From contig NZ_VFQE01000001.1 in the NCBI RefSeq assembly GCF_006717095.1, positions 3,348,001 through 3,412,000 of the forward strand: 64,000 nt of DNA. Direction: 5' to 3'. The notes below the pieces were generated by a model. It was not told where the DNA came from, made no database searches, and worked only from the letters and a program-made list of their open reading frames with translations. The translations under genes and the position numbers were made by a program. Numbering within the stretch: position 1 is the stretch's first letter; every line of letters starts with the position of its first letter. Positions 54,571-63,229 of this stretch are shown here, piece after piece. Source of the DNA: Blastococcus colisei. Its GTDB lineage: Bacteria; Actinomycetota; Actinomycetes; Mycobacteriales; Geodermatophilaceae.

Positions 54571-55704
54571 TCAGTGGACGCCTGGACGAACGACCACGTG
54601 AGGCGTGTCCGGCCCCCTCCCCTCGCTCAGTCGACGCAGCATGGGACCGACATCGCTCAGTCCGATCGCGTGGGTCGGGACGTGCCCGAGCGTGGATGCG
54701 CCCACTGACAACAGGTCGATGCTGCGTCGCACGTTGTCCGGGGAACGACCGCGCACCCCTCGGACCGTGAGCAGGTCACGGACCAGTCGAGCGGTGTCGA
54801 TCGATGCCTCCGAGGGGCTCTTCGCCCCGGCCACGACCAGACGGCCGAAGCGTCCGACCAGCGAAGCGGCCAGGCTGAACGTCGCTGGCCCCGAACCCGC
54901 GGTGTCGAGCACCAGATCTGCCATGCCGCCGTCGGTCATGTCAGCGATCGCGGCCGCGACGTCGACGGTCGAGACGTCGACGACCACGGCCCCCTGCTTC
55001 TCGGCGAGGGCGAGGCGCTGCCGGTCCTCGGTACGACCGCAGACGATTACCATGCCGGCGTTGCCCTGGACGGCGGCCTCGACGGCGGCCAGTCCGTGGT
55101 AGCCCGGACCGATGATCACCACCGTCTCTCCGGCCCGGAGTTCGCCGGCACCCTGGACCCAGTCGAGGGCGTTGGCCAAGGGCAGGGTCCAGGACGCAAC
55201 CTCCGGGTCGAGAGAAGCGGGGAGTGCATGCATCACCGTGTTCTCGGACAGGTAGACGTACTCCGCGTTCCCTCCCCACAACGACGGACTCTCCTCGACG
55301 GGCACCAGTCCGACGCGCCGACCGCCCCTCCACAGGTCGGTGGTGGGACACAGGCGGTAATGCCCGTCGCGACAGGTCGTGCACCTCCCACAGGGCAGGT
55401 ACTCCTCCAGGACCACGCGATCCCCGACGGCAACTCCCCATGAGCGCGCCGCGGCAGCGCCGAGTTCGGCGATCTCGCCGACGACGTGGTGACCCAGGAT
55501 CGTCGGTGCGCTGATCGTCGAGCTCAGCGCGACATCCGTTCCGCAGATCCCGCTGGCCTCGACGCGCAGCCAGCCGGTGCCGGCATCGCACCCGGGCATC
55601 GGGAACCGCCGGGTCTCCGCGTCGCCTCCCGGAAGGGCGACGCTGGCCAGTGCTCCGCCCGCGAATGAGACGGTGGAAGCCACCGAACGACTCGCGGTCG
55701 TCAT
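54571..55704 (-). CDS. Zinc-binding alcohol dehydrogenase
   Basis: A 377-residue MDR alcohol dehydrogenase. The catalytic-zinc Cys is in SGICGTDVALSS, with HHVVGEIAELG following; the structural zinc cysteines are CGRCTTCRDGHYRLC; and the Rossmann motif is VVIIGPGYHGLAAVEAA. Its start overlaps the stop of the ABC ATPase gene (ATGA). It probably oxidises an alcohol or a dihydrodiol-like intermediate formed in the Rieske pathway. It is not closely similar to the zinc dehydrogenase at 44097-45176, which lacks the structural lobe. Confidence 0.87.
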   Translation of the reverse strand: MTTASRSVASTVSFAGGALASVALPGGDAETRRFPMPGCDAGTGWLRVEASGICGTDVALSSTISAPTILGHHVVGEIAELGAAAARSWGVAVGDRVVLEEYLPCGRCTTCRDGHYRLCPTTDLWRGGRRVGLVPVEESPSLWGGNAEYVYLSENTVMHALPASLDPEVASWTLPLANALDWVQGAGELRAGETVVIIGPGYHGLAAVEAAVQGNAGMVIVCGRTEDRQRLALAEKQGAVVVDVSTVDVAAAIADMTDGGMADLVLDTAGSGPATFSLAASLVGRFGRLVVAGAKSPSEASIDTARLVRDLLTVRGVRGRSPDNVRRSIDLLSVGASTLGHVPTHAIGLSDVGPMLRRLSEGRGPDTPHVVVRPGVH

Positions 55705-56597
55705 CGGCGGAATCTCCGCTTCCCCGTCGGGACGTTCGCCTGGCTCTCGCTGTGGCTGCGCGCGACCTCATCACGGAGGTTCTGCCAGATGTCGTAGACG
55801 ATCTCGCCGTACTCGGGCCGGTGCCGAATTTCCAGAACGTCCCTCGGCCGCTCGAACGGGACATCGACGAACGCCTTGGCCGCACCGGGACGCGCGGTCA
55901 TGACCATGATCCTGTCCCCGAGCGTGACGGCCTCGTCCACGCTGTGGGTGATGAAGAGCACCGTCTTGCGTGTCTCGTCCCAGATTCGCAGGAGCTCCGA
56001 TTGGAGGAGTGTCTTGTTCTGCTCGTCCAGGGCGGAGAACGGCTCGTCCATCAGTAGCACGTCGGGGTCGTTGGCGAAGGCCCGGGCGATCGAGACCCGT
56101 TGGCGCATCCCACCCGAGAGCTGGTGCGGATAACTGTCCCGGAAGTCGCTCAGCCCCGTCTTCTGGAGGTACTCCCCCACGGTTTCCTTGATCTCCTTCG
56201 CCGGGACGCCCCGCAGCCGGAGGCCGTACGAGGCGTTCTCCCACACCGTCATCCACGGGAAGATGGAGTCCCCCTGGAAGACCATCGAGTTGGCCGGCCT
56301 CTCCTTGCTGTGCTCGCGGACCACCACCTCACCGGCGGTGGGTTCCTCCAGGCCGGCCACGATGCGAAGCAAGGTGGTCTTCCCACAGCCACTCGGCCCC
56401 ACGATGACGAAGAACTGTCCCCGTGGGATGTCGAGGTCCAGCTTCGACAGGGCCGTGACCGCCCTGCCCTTGGTGTCGAACTGCTTCACGAGGCCTCGGA
56501 TCGAGACCTTGATGTCGGTCTCGGCAGCGTCGCCCGCAGTCGGCGTGGCGCCGACGTGCGTCGCGACTGCTGCCGATGAACTGGTCCCTACGGCCAT
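55701..56597 (-). CDS. ABC transporter ATP-binding protein (SsuB/TauB type)
   Basis: A 298-residue ATPase. The Walker A is VGPSGCGKTTLLRIVAG, Q-loop NSMVFQGDSIFPWMTVWEN, signature LSGGMRQRVSIARAF, Walker B VLLMDEPFSALD, and H-loop FITHSVDEAVTLGDRI. About 30 poorly conserved residues precede the domain. It energises the permease encoded just upstream and belongs to the aromatic import system of this second catabolic unit. Confidence 0.9.
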   Translation of the reverse strand: MAVGTSSSAAVATHVGATPTAGDAAETDIKVSIRGLVKQFDTKGRAVTALSKLDLDIPRGQFFVIVGPSGCGKTTLLRIVAGLEEPTAGEVVVREHSKERPANSMVFQGDSIFPWMTVWENASYGLRLRGVPAKEIKETVGEYLQKTGLSDFRDSYPHQLSGGMRQRVSIARAFANDPDVLLMDEPFSALDEQNKTLLQSELLRIWDETRKTVLFITHSVDEAVTLGDRIMVMTARPGAAKAFVDVPFERPRDVLEIRHRPEYGEIVYDIWQNLRDEVARSHSESQANVPTGKRRFRR

Positions 56598-56647
56598 CTT
56601 CTGTCCCCTCACCGGGCGCGCAGGCGCGCTTCCCCTTGGTTCCTGGA

Positions 56648-57484
56648 TCACCGCTCGGCTCTCCAGGGCATGACCAGTCGGGCGACCAGGCCGATGACGA
56701 CCGAGAGCAGGTAGCCGATGATCGCGATGACCAGCAAGCCGACGTACATGGTCTCGACCGAGAACAACTGCCAGGCGTTCCAGATCATGAATCCGAGCCC
56801 CGACGTGGCGCCGACCATCTCGGCGATGGCGATCAGGATCAGTCCCAGGCCTGCGCCGAGTTCGATTCCCGTCATGATGTTTGGCATGGCGCCCGGCACG
56901 GCTACCGATCGGAACACCTGCCACTTACTGGCCCCGTAGTTATTGGCCACGTCGTAGTAGATGGGAGCGACCTGCATGACTCCCGCCATGGTGTTCATGA
57001 CGACGGGGTAGAACACGCCGATGGCGACCATGACGATCTTGGAGCTCTCGCCGAGTCCAAAGATCAACAGGATGAGCGGCAGGAGCGCGCTCTTGGGAAT
57101 GGGATACGTGCCGGAGACCAGGGGACTGAATGCGGCGCGAACCGGTCGGCTCAGCCCCATGATCACGCCGAGGATCAGCGCCGGGATCAGCCCTACCCAG
57201 AATCCGATGAACAAGCGCTGGAGGCTGGCGAGCATGTGGTCCAGCAGCTGGCCGGTCGCCATGAGGTCGAGCATCCGCTCGAAGATTCTGCTCGGTGCCG
57301 GGAAGAAGCGGGTGTCTATGACACCGGTTTGGGCCAGCAACTCCCAGAGAGCCAGCAGCAGGACCGGGGTCGCGACGGCGAGCAGATTGTCCCGGGTCCG
57401 ACCGGTGAATCGTCGCCGCCGGGCCTTGGGTGGCTCGAGGACGGGGTTGGTGACGTCGGTCTGTGGAAGTGCGGTGGTGGTCAT
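56648..57484 (-). CDS. ABC transporter permease (SsuC/TauC type)
   Basis: A 278-residue permease with a basic N-terminus (KARRRRFTGRTRD) and about six hydrophobic segments. The coupling loop is YYDVANNYGASKWQVFRSVA followed by VPGAMPNIMTGIELGAG. The ATG at 57484 was selected because the extra upstream residues lack conservation. Only one permease gene is present here, so it probably works as a homodimer, unlike the two-permease importer at 30-32 kb. Confidence 0.88.
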   Translation of the reverse strand: MTTTALPQTDVTNPVLEPPKARRRRFTGRTRDNLLAVATPVLLLALWELLAQTGVIDTRFFPAPSRIFERMLDLMATGQLLDHMLASLQRLFIGFWVGLIPALILGVIMGLSRPVRAAFSPLVSGTYPIPKSALLPLILLIFGLGESSKIVMVAIGVFYPVVMNTMAGVMQVAPIYYDVANNYGASKWQVFRSVAVPGAMPNIMTGIELGAGLGLILIAIAEMVGATSGLGFMIWNAWQLFSVETMYVGLLVIAIIGYLLSVVIGLVARLVMPWRAER

Positions 57485-57509
57485 GCCGATCCTTCCGCGC
57501 CGTTCAGGC

Positions 57510-58616
57510 TCAGTCGTCGCCCGGGCTGTACTCACCCAGGTCTTCGACCGCGGCTTCTGCGAACGACGAGTCGACGATGTCCTCCACCGCGACCTCGCCG
57601 TCGATGAGTCCCTGTTCCGAGAGGAACTCGTAGTCCTTCTGCAGGCTGTCCATGTTCACCGCACCGCTCGGGTCCACGTAGTTCGGGACGATCTCGCGGT
57701 ACAGCTCGGGGTCGAGACCGGTGGCACCGGTGACGATCTCCGCGATCTCGTCACCCGCCTCGCCGGTCAGTTCCCCGTCCTGGAACGCATCCACGTAATC
57801 CCGCGCGGCTTGCATGTAGGCGCGCATGAAGCAGTGTCCGACCTCGGCCGACTCGTCGGCGAACGCTCCGCTGTAGAGCAGGACGGCGAGCTGCTGGTTG
57901 TCGTAGAACTCCGGCGGGGTGGCCATGCGGACCGCGACGCCCCGCTGCTCGGCCACCGTTGCGTTCGGCTCCGTGGTCAGGCTGGCGTCGATCGCTCCGT
58001 TGTCGAACGCGGTGGCGTGCTCGCTGAAGCCGATGTACTCGTGCTGGACGTCGTCGTAGGTGAGGCCCGCGCTGTCGAGCATCGTGCCGAGCGTCGAGGA
58101 AGTCGCCGTCCCCTGCGCGGGTTCAGCCACGGTTCGACCTTCGAGGTCAGCGATCTCGGTGACCTCCCCGGAGTCGAACAAGTCCTTACGGACCATGAGG
58201 GGCATGTAGCCATAGTTCTCGGGCATGGAACCCTTGTCGGCGACGATGCGCAGCTCCACACCGCTCGCCACCGCGTTGTAGAACCCGGCCGAGGGAGCGC
58301 CGGCCCCGACCTGCAGATCGCCCGCACCCAATGGCGCGATCATCTGCGCGGCGGAGTTGAAGGGCTGGAGGGTCACCGACAGTCCCTCGTCCTCGAAGTA
58401 GCCCTTGTCCTGGGCGATGTAGAGCGGAGCATCGCTGGCGCTGTTCGTGGTGCCGACGGCCACTTCTTCGCCGCTGCAGGCATCACCGCCCGCCGCCTGC
58501 GTCCCCTCTCCACCCCCGTCTCCACCACTGTCCCCTGCACAGGCGGCGAGCATGGTGGCGACCATCAGCGTTGCCCCGGCGGAGCAGGCGCGGGCGAGTC
58601 TCAGGTTCGTGGGCAT
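57510..58616 (-). CDS. ABC transporter substrate-binding lipoprotein
   Basis: A 368-residue binding protein. A signal peptide ends at the lipobox cysteine in LAACAGDSG near residue 26, followed by a glycine/aspartate linker. The mature part begins EVAVGTTNSASDAPLYIAQD and has KGYFEDEGLSVTLQPF, typical of the NMT1/SsuA family. Its gene lies between the Rieske oxygenase and the permease, so its ligand is probably the oxygenase substrate, for example an aromatic carboxylate. Confidence 0.87.
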   Translation of the reverse strand: MPTNLRLARACSAGATLMVATMLAACAGDSGGDGGGEGTQAAGGDACSGEEVAVGTTNSASDAPLYIAQDKGYFEDEGLSVTLQPFNSAAQMIAPLGAGDLQVGAGAPSAGFYNAVASGVELRIVADKGSMPENYGYMPLMVRKDLFDSGEVTEIADLEGRTVAEPAQGTATSSTLGTMLDSAGLTYDDVQHEYIGFSEHATAFDNGAIDASLTTEPNATVAEQRGVAVRMATPPEFYDNQQLAVLLYSGAFADESAEVGHCFMRAYMQAARDYVDAFQDGELTGEAGDEIAEIVTGATGLDPELYREIVPNYVDPSGAVNMDSLQKDYEFLSEQGLIDGEVAVEDIVDSSFAEAAVEDLGEYSPGDD

Positions 58617-58661
58617 TGGATGCTTCCTTCCTAGCGCTATCTCGAGAACGGGTCGTGGGTC

Positions 58662-59948
58662 TCAGACGGAGACGAAGGTCTGTCCGGGGGTAGCGATGAG
58701 CGCCTCCTGAGCTCCTTCCTCGAACGGAACGGAGCGCGGGAGCAGAAGAGAGGTAGAGCGCACGCGTTGGTGCTCCGGGGCTGAGCCGGGCAGCACGTCG
58801 AGCTCGTCCAGCTGCTCGACGGCGGCCAGGAGTCGCCGGCGGGCAAGGATGATCGCCGCGTCCGACGTCCCGAGGCGTTCCTTGGTGCGGTCACAGATCG
58901 CGCCCATGCTCTCTTGCAGGGAGAAGTCCTGGGCCGAGATCCCTTCGACGCCGCTGAAGGACTTGTTCTCCGCCTGCGCCTGCCGGTCGATCAGGTAGTC
59001 GTTCGAGCGGTTGGCGAGGGGCCGGAAGGTTCCGGGAATGTACTTGACGTGAATTCCGTCGCCGGCCCGCATCGCGTCCAGCTCGGCCTCGGACAGGGGC
59101 CTCGCGGGGTGGTAGTTCCAACTCCAGGCCCAGCAGTTTTCGTCGTCGATCGGGACCCAGGCGTGCCCGCCGAGGGGGTTGTGCGTTCCGAACGGCGGGA
59201 TGATCGTGTACCACGGCATGATCCACTGGGTGATCCGCCAGTAGTAGTTCTCCTCGTCGGCCGTCCGCCGCGCGCCGATGAGCAGCCCACCGTCGGATTC
59301 GGCGACCTCGAACTTCGGCCGCGTGTCCGCTTTGAGGTACTTGTTCCCCTCTGTGCCGCTGTGCATCGGGTCGTCGTCGAGGTTGAAGCGGTGGGCGAAG
59401 GAGACGTGGCTGGAGTCGATTCCGCCCTCCATCGCCTGCAGGTAGTTCGACTCCTGCAGACGCTTGGAGATGAAGCGCTGATCGTCATCGAGGAGCATCC
59501 ACTCGAGTTCCGGCACGGGCGGCTGCAGGTCCGGCGGGCCCATGTAGGTCCAGATGACGCCGCCACGCTCCACGCAGGGGTAGGCCGTGTGCTTGACGCG
59601 TTCCTTGAACTTGGAGCCTTCCGGCTCCGATGGCATGTCGACGAGGTTTCCTTCCACGTCGTATTTCCACCCGTGGTAGGCGCACCGCAGTCCACATTCT
59701 TCGTTGCGGCCGAAGAAGAGCGAAGCAGTTCGATGGGCGCAGAATTCGTCGAGCAGCCCGATTCGGTTTTGCGTGTCCCGAAAGGCGATCAGGTTCTCGC
59801 CGAGCAACTTCACCCGAACAGGCGGGCAGTCAGGACTCGGAATCTCCTCGGCCAGCAGGGCAGGGATCCAGTACCTCCGGAACAACCGACCCATGGGCGT
59901 TCCCGGGTCGGTTCGAACGAGCAATTCGTTCTGCTCCCTTGTCAGCAT
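58662..59948 (-). CDS. Rieske non-heme iron oxygenase, phthalate 4,5-dioxygenase-type
   Basis: A 428-residue oxygenase subunit. The Rieske cluster ligands are CAH in LLDEFCAHRTASLFFG and CAYH in ECGLRCAYHGWKYDVEG. The mononuclear iron histidines are in GGIDSSHVSFAHRFN. The N-terminus (LTREQNELLVRTDPGTPMGR, then YWIPALLAEEIPSPDCPPVR) matches my memory of phthalate 4,5-dioxygenases and related O-demethylases. AGAGGTAGTG precedes the ATG at 59948. It is the first gene of the second catabolic unit. The exact substrate is not determinable. Confidence 0.9.
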   Translation of the reverse strand: MLTREQNELLVRTDPGTPMGRLFRRYWIPALLAEEIPSPDCPPVRVKLLGENLIAFRDTQNRIGLLDEFCAHRTASLFFGRNEECGLRCAYHGWKYDVEGNLVDMPSEPEGSKFKERVKHTAYPCVERGGVIWTYMGPPDLQPPVPELEWMLLDDDQRFISKRLQESNYLQAMEGGIDSSHVSFAHRFNLDDDPMHSGTEGNKYLKADTRPKFEVAESDGGLLIGARRTADEENYYWRITQWIMPWYTIIPPFGTHNPLGGHAWVPIDDENCWAWSWNYHPARPLSEAELDAMRAGDGIHVKYIPGTFRPLANRSNDYLIDRQAQAENKSFSGVEGISAQDFSLQESMGAICDRTKERLGTSDAAIILARRRLLAAVEQLDELDVLPGSAPEHQRVRSTSLLLPRSVPFEEGAQEALIATPGQTFVSV

Positions 59949-60107
59949 CACTACCTCTTCCGTCGCATCTCACAGCTGGGCTCTCGGGCAGTCCGGGTTC
60001 ACGGCAGCGACGTCGTTGATGACCGCGACGACACCTCGGAGAGCGGCTACCGCTCGGCGGCCGTCGATTCACCAGTGACGGCCGTCACCGCAACAGGTTG
60101 GCAGAGA

Positions 60108-60145
60108 TTCCCCAGAGCGGGAAGCAGGCAAGGTAAAGTTCCGCC
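60108..60145. promoter_or_regulatory. IclR autoregulatory operator and leaderless promoter
   Basis: The inverted repeat TTCCC-N6-GGGAA (60108-60123) lies just upstream of TAAAGT (60134-60139), which is six bases before the IclR ATG at 60146. This places an operator over the -35 region of a leaderless promoter. The same element could control the divergent Rieske unit. Confidence 0.45.
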
Positions 60146-60964
60146 ATGCCGAATCATCTGCGCCGCAATCGACAACCGGCAGCGCAAGCTCCTACGCCGT
60201 CGGAACCGGTGACCAGCTCCGTCGACAACGCCCTCTGGCTGCTCCAGCTCGTGGGCGAGCGGCCGGCGCTGCGTGTTGCCGAGGCCGCCGAGCTGCTGGG
60301 GGTCGCGCGCTCGACCGCCCATCGGCTCCTCACGTCGCTGCGCCGGCGCGGCTTTGTCATCCAGGACCGGCCGAACGGCGCCTACCGCCCCGGACCGGTG
60401 CTGTACGAGGTCGGGCTCGCCGCCGTCAGCCGCATCGACATCCGGGATGTCGCCCGCCCTGTCTTGGAGCACTTGCGCGACACGACTCAGGAGACGGTCA
60501 GCCTCGCCGTACTGGAGGGCGTAACGGTTCGCTTCATCGACTGCATGGAAAGTCCCCGATCGGTTCGTGTCGGGAACCGGACGGGCGTCGTACGTCCAGC
60601 GCACGCCACGGCGCTCGGAAAGGCGATCCTGGCAGGTCTGCCGGAGACCGAGCTCGAACGCCGCTATCCCGGCGGCCTCCTCCCGCCGACCGCCACGTCC
60701 GCGGCGATGACGGAGATGACAGAATTGCGGGAAGAGCTGGACGAGACGCGCCAACGCGGATTCGCGACGAACTGGGAAGAGAGTGCCGACGGCGTCTGCG
60801 CCATCGCGATAGCACTCCGCGACACTGTTGGTCAACCATTGGCCGGGTTAGGCATCTCAGCGCCGAGCTCCCGGATGGGAACTCCCGAAGCCATCCTGGA
60901 ATTCGCCCCGGCCCTCCTCGCAGGCGGCGAGCTCGTGCGAGAGCGGCTGCACGTGGCTCGGTGA
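60146..60964 (+). CDS. IclR-family transcriptional regulator
   Basis: A 272-residue regulator. The N-terminal winged HTH (about residues 25-85) has LRVAEAAELLGVARSTAHRL and FVIQDRPNGAYRPG. The C-terminal ligand domain contains TVRFIDCMESPRSVRV and RPAHATALGKAILAGLP, typical of IclR proteins that bind aromatic acids or oxo-acids. The ATG at 60146 fits a leaderless promoter. It is divergent from the Rieske oxygenase gene and probably controls that unit. Confidence 0.9.
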   Translation: MPNHLRRNRQPAAQAPTPSEPVTSSVDNALWLLQLVGERPALRVAEAAELLGVARSTAHRLLTSLRRRGFVIQDRPNGAYRPGPVLYEVGLAAVSRIDIRDVARPVLEHLRDTTQETVSLAVLEGVTVRFIDCMESPRSVRVGNRTGVVRPAHATALGKAILAGLPETELERRYPGGLLPPTATSAAMTEMTELREELDETRQRGFATNWEESADGVCAIAIALRDTVGQPLAGLGISAPSSRMGTPEAILEFAPALLAGGELVRERLHVAR

Positions 60965-61065
60965 GGTCGGCGTCGAGTCGCACCTCGGGTGAGGGGCAAG
61001 GCTCAGACGTCGAGACGACCGTCGATCATTCTTTCCGCTTCACTGATCTTTGCTCGCATGTTCTT

Positions 61066-61087
61066 AGCTTGTCGTTTAACCCCTGAT
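61066..61087 (+). repeat. IS left terminal inverted repeat
   Basis: This is a perfect 22-bp match to the reverse complement of 62657-62678. It overlaps the TTAG direct repeat by two bases because of the ambiguity at the junction. Confidence 0.85.
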
Positions 61088-61180
61088 GCCGGTGAGTTAC
61101 ACGGATGTGGTTCAGGGTCTGGTCGTGAGGGCGGCCACCGCGTGATCCTTTGAAGTTGCGACGCTTCGAAGGAAACGGCG

Positions 61181-62668
61181 GTGGCCGCGATGGACAGTCT
61201 GGACCCAGCCGGTGCGGTTGACCAGAGCTCAGCCGCGGCAGGGTTGACGCGGCTGCGGGAGTTCCGCGGCGAGGTGTACCAGTGCCTGGGCCGGCGTGGC
61301 GATGAGCTGTTCGAGCTCACCGACGCACTGCTGTGCGCCGAGGGACCGGTGAAATCCCTGGTGGGGCTGTGCCTTGCTCCGGAGCATCGCCGTGGTCACG
61401 GCGCGCTGTACGACGCGCTCAACAGCGGACGAGTCGACGCCGACCGGCTGCGCGTCGCGCTGGCCGCGTTGCCGCTGCCGCGGATGTTCGGTGGGCGGAT
61501 CGTGCTGGCCGTCGACGTCTCCCCGTGGCTGCGCCCGGACGCCGCGACCTGTCCCGACCGGCTGTTCTGCCATGTCTACGGGCGCGGGCGGAACGCCGAT
61601 CAGCGGATTCCGGGCTGGCCCTATCAGGTCGTGGCCGCCCTGGAGAGCGGGCCCACCAGCTGGACGGCGATCTTGGATGCGGTGCGGCTGGGCCCGGCAG
61701 ATGACGCGACCGCGGTCACCGCCGCCCAGCTGCGCGCGGTCGTGGGTCGGCTGACCGGCGCCGGGCACTGGCGCCCCGGTGACCCGGCGATCATGGTGGT
61801 GATGGACTCCGGGTACGACGTGGCCCGGCTGGCGTTCGTGCTCGCCGACCTGCCCGTGCACCTGGTCGGGCGGATCCGCGCCGACCGGGTGATGCTGGCC
61901 GCCACGCCGCCGCGGGGCCATGACTCCCGCGGCGGACGCCCCCGCAAGCACGGCGCCGTGATGGCCCTGGCCGATGAGGCCACCTGGCCGGTACCGACCA
62001 CGCAGGCCAGCTCACCCACCGCGCGCTACGGAACGGCGCAGGTGTGCTCCTGGGATCGCATGCATCCGCGGCTGGCTCACCGCGGCCCCTGGGCCGACCA
62101 CGACGGCCCGCTGCCGATCGTGGAAGGCACCGTGATTCGGCTGCAGGTCGAGCACCTGCCCGGACAGCGCGAGGCCAAGCCGGTCTGGCTGTGGTCATCG
62201 GTGACCGGCCCCGACGATGTCGACATCGACGACCTGGTCGAGGAGGTGGCCCGCTGCTGGCAGGCCTACCTGCGCCGCTTCGACCTGGAGCACACCTTCC
62301 GCCTGTTCAAGCAGACCCTGGGCTGGACCGCCCCGAAGATCCGCTCACCGGAGGCCGGCGACCGCTGGACCTGGCTGGTCATCGCCGCCCACACCCAGCT
62401 GCGCCTGGCCCGCCACCTCGCCGTCGATCTCCGGCGGCCCTGGGAGAAGCCGCTACCTCCCGAGCGGCTGACCCCGGCGCGGGTGCGCCGGGGGTTTCGC
62501 CACCTGCGCGCGAAGACCGGCCACCCGGCCAGCGCGCCGAAACCCTCCCGCCCGGGACCGGGACGCCCTCCCGGAGTGAAAAACCGGCGCCAAGCCACCC
62601 GTCATGACGTCGGCAAGACCGTCAGACGGGACACCACCAGCCCGGGCGACCACCAGATCAGGGGTTAA
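61181..62668 (+). CDS. IS701-type DDE transposase
   Basis: A 495-residue transposase. Acidic catalytic candidates lie in IVLAVDVSPWLRPDA, MVVMDSGYDVARLAFVLAD and the late DLEHTFRLFKQTLGW, where the E...F..KQ.LG pattern is typical of IS701-family enzymes. The GTG at 61181 follows GAAGGAAACGGCG; the ATG at 61190 is an alternative. The TAA stop lies inside the right inverted repeat. The frame is complete with no disabling change. Confidence 0.87.
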   Translation: MAAMDSLDPAGAVDQSSAAAGLTRLREFRGEVYQCLGRRGDELFELTDALLCAEGPVKSLVGLCLAPEHRRGHGALYDALNSGRVDADRLRVALAALPLPRMFGGRIVLAVDVSPWLRPDAATCPDRLFCHVYGRGRNADQRIPGWPYQVVAALESGPTSWTAILDAVRLGPADDATAVTAAQLRAVVGRLTGAGHWRPGDPAIMVVMDSGYDVARLAFVLADLPVHLVGRIRADRVMLAATPPRGHDSRGGRPRKHGAVMALADEATWPVPTTQASSPTARYGTAQVCSWDRMHPRLAHRGPWADHDGPLPIVEGTVIRLQVEHLPGQREAKPVWLWSSVTGPDDVDIDDLVEEVARCWQAYLRRFDLEHTFRLFKQTLGWTAPKIRSPEAGDRWTWLVIAAHTQLRLARHLAVDLRRPWEKPLPPERLTPARVRRGFRHLRAKTGHPASAPKPSRPGPGRPPGVKNRRQATRHDVGKTVRRDTTSPGDHQIRG

Positions 62669-62678
62669 ACGACAAGCT
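62657..62678 (-). repeat. IS right terminal inverted repeat
   Basis: This is a perfect 22-bp inverted match to 61066-61087. It contains the transposase stop codon and supplies the last codons and stop of the truncated minus-strand gene. Confidence 0.85.
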
Positions 62679-63229
62679 TAGGCGGAGTGGCCGCTGGCCG
62701 TTTGGTCGCCTTCGTCAGCCGCCGTACCTCGGCGGTGTCCATCTCCAGCAGCGCGGCCACCCGCTCGGCCGAGACATCCTCGGCCGAGAGTGCGCGCAGC
62801 GTCTCAGCGAGGGTCGCCGTCGCCGCCTGCAGCCCCTGCTCGGCCTCACGTCGCGCCTCCAGCGCCACGAGCGCCTCGGCCGTCGCCTCCTCGACCCGGC
62901 GGTCGTGCTCATCGCGAGCGGCGTCCAGCGCCCGTCGTCGCTCCCGCGCCTTCGTCAGCGCCGCCGCCTGCCGACTCACCGTTCTGACCACCCCTACCTC
63001 CGCTCGCTCAGCTGACCGACCGCCGGATCGTCACACGCCCTCATGACACGGCTCAGACCGAGCGTCACCCCTCGCAGCAGACCGGAACTCGGAGCCGGCG
63101 TCACCCCACCCCTTCGACTTGACACACCTCCTGCTCGCTGGCCCGGTTCGGTCAGCGCGGGACGGGCAACGCGACGAGTCAGCAACCAATGATCCGAGTC
63201 CGCCTGGTCGACGGTGTGGCGCTTGCCCG

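Larger units (their letters stand above)
61064..62681 (+). mobile_element. IS701-like insertion sequence, complete
   Basis: A single-transposase element of about 1.6 kb bounded by perfect inverted terminal sequences (61066-61087 and 62657-62678, 22 bp, outer end AGCTTGTCG). TTAG occurs at both junctions (61064-61067 and 62678-62681), the 4-bp YTAR-type duplication associated with the IS701 family; the exact outer base is ambiguous by one position. It has inserted into a small minus-strand gene. The perfect ends suggest a recent, possibly active copy. Confidence 0.83.
61003..62991 (-). pseudogene. Small coiled-coil gene split by the IS element
   Basis: The right part (62991 down to the insertion) encodes about 105 residues of a charged, alanine-rich helical protein with a late LLEMDTAEVRRLTKA region that looks like an HTH. 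The left part (61067 down to 61003) encodes the last 19 residues (NMRAKISEAERMIDGRLDV). Removing the element and one TTAG copy joins them in frame as PPK-NMRAKI, giving an intact 124-residue protein. As it stands, the right piece ends after a few codons borrowed from the IS terminus. Confidence 0.75.
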
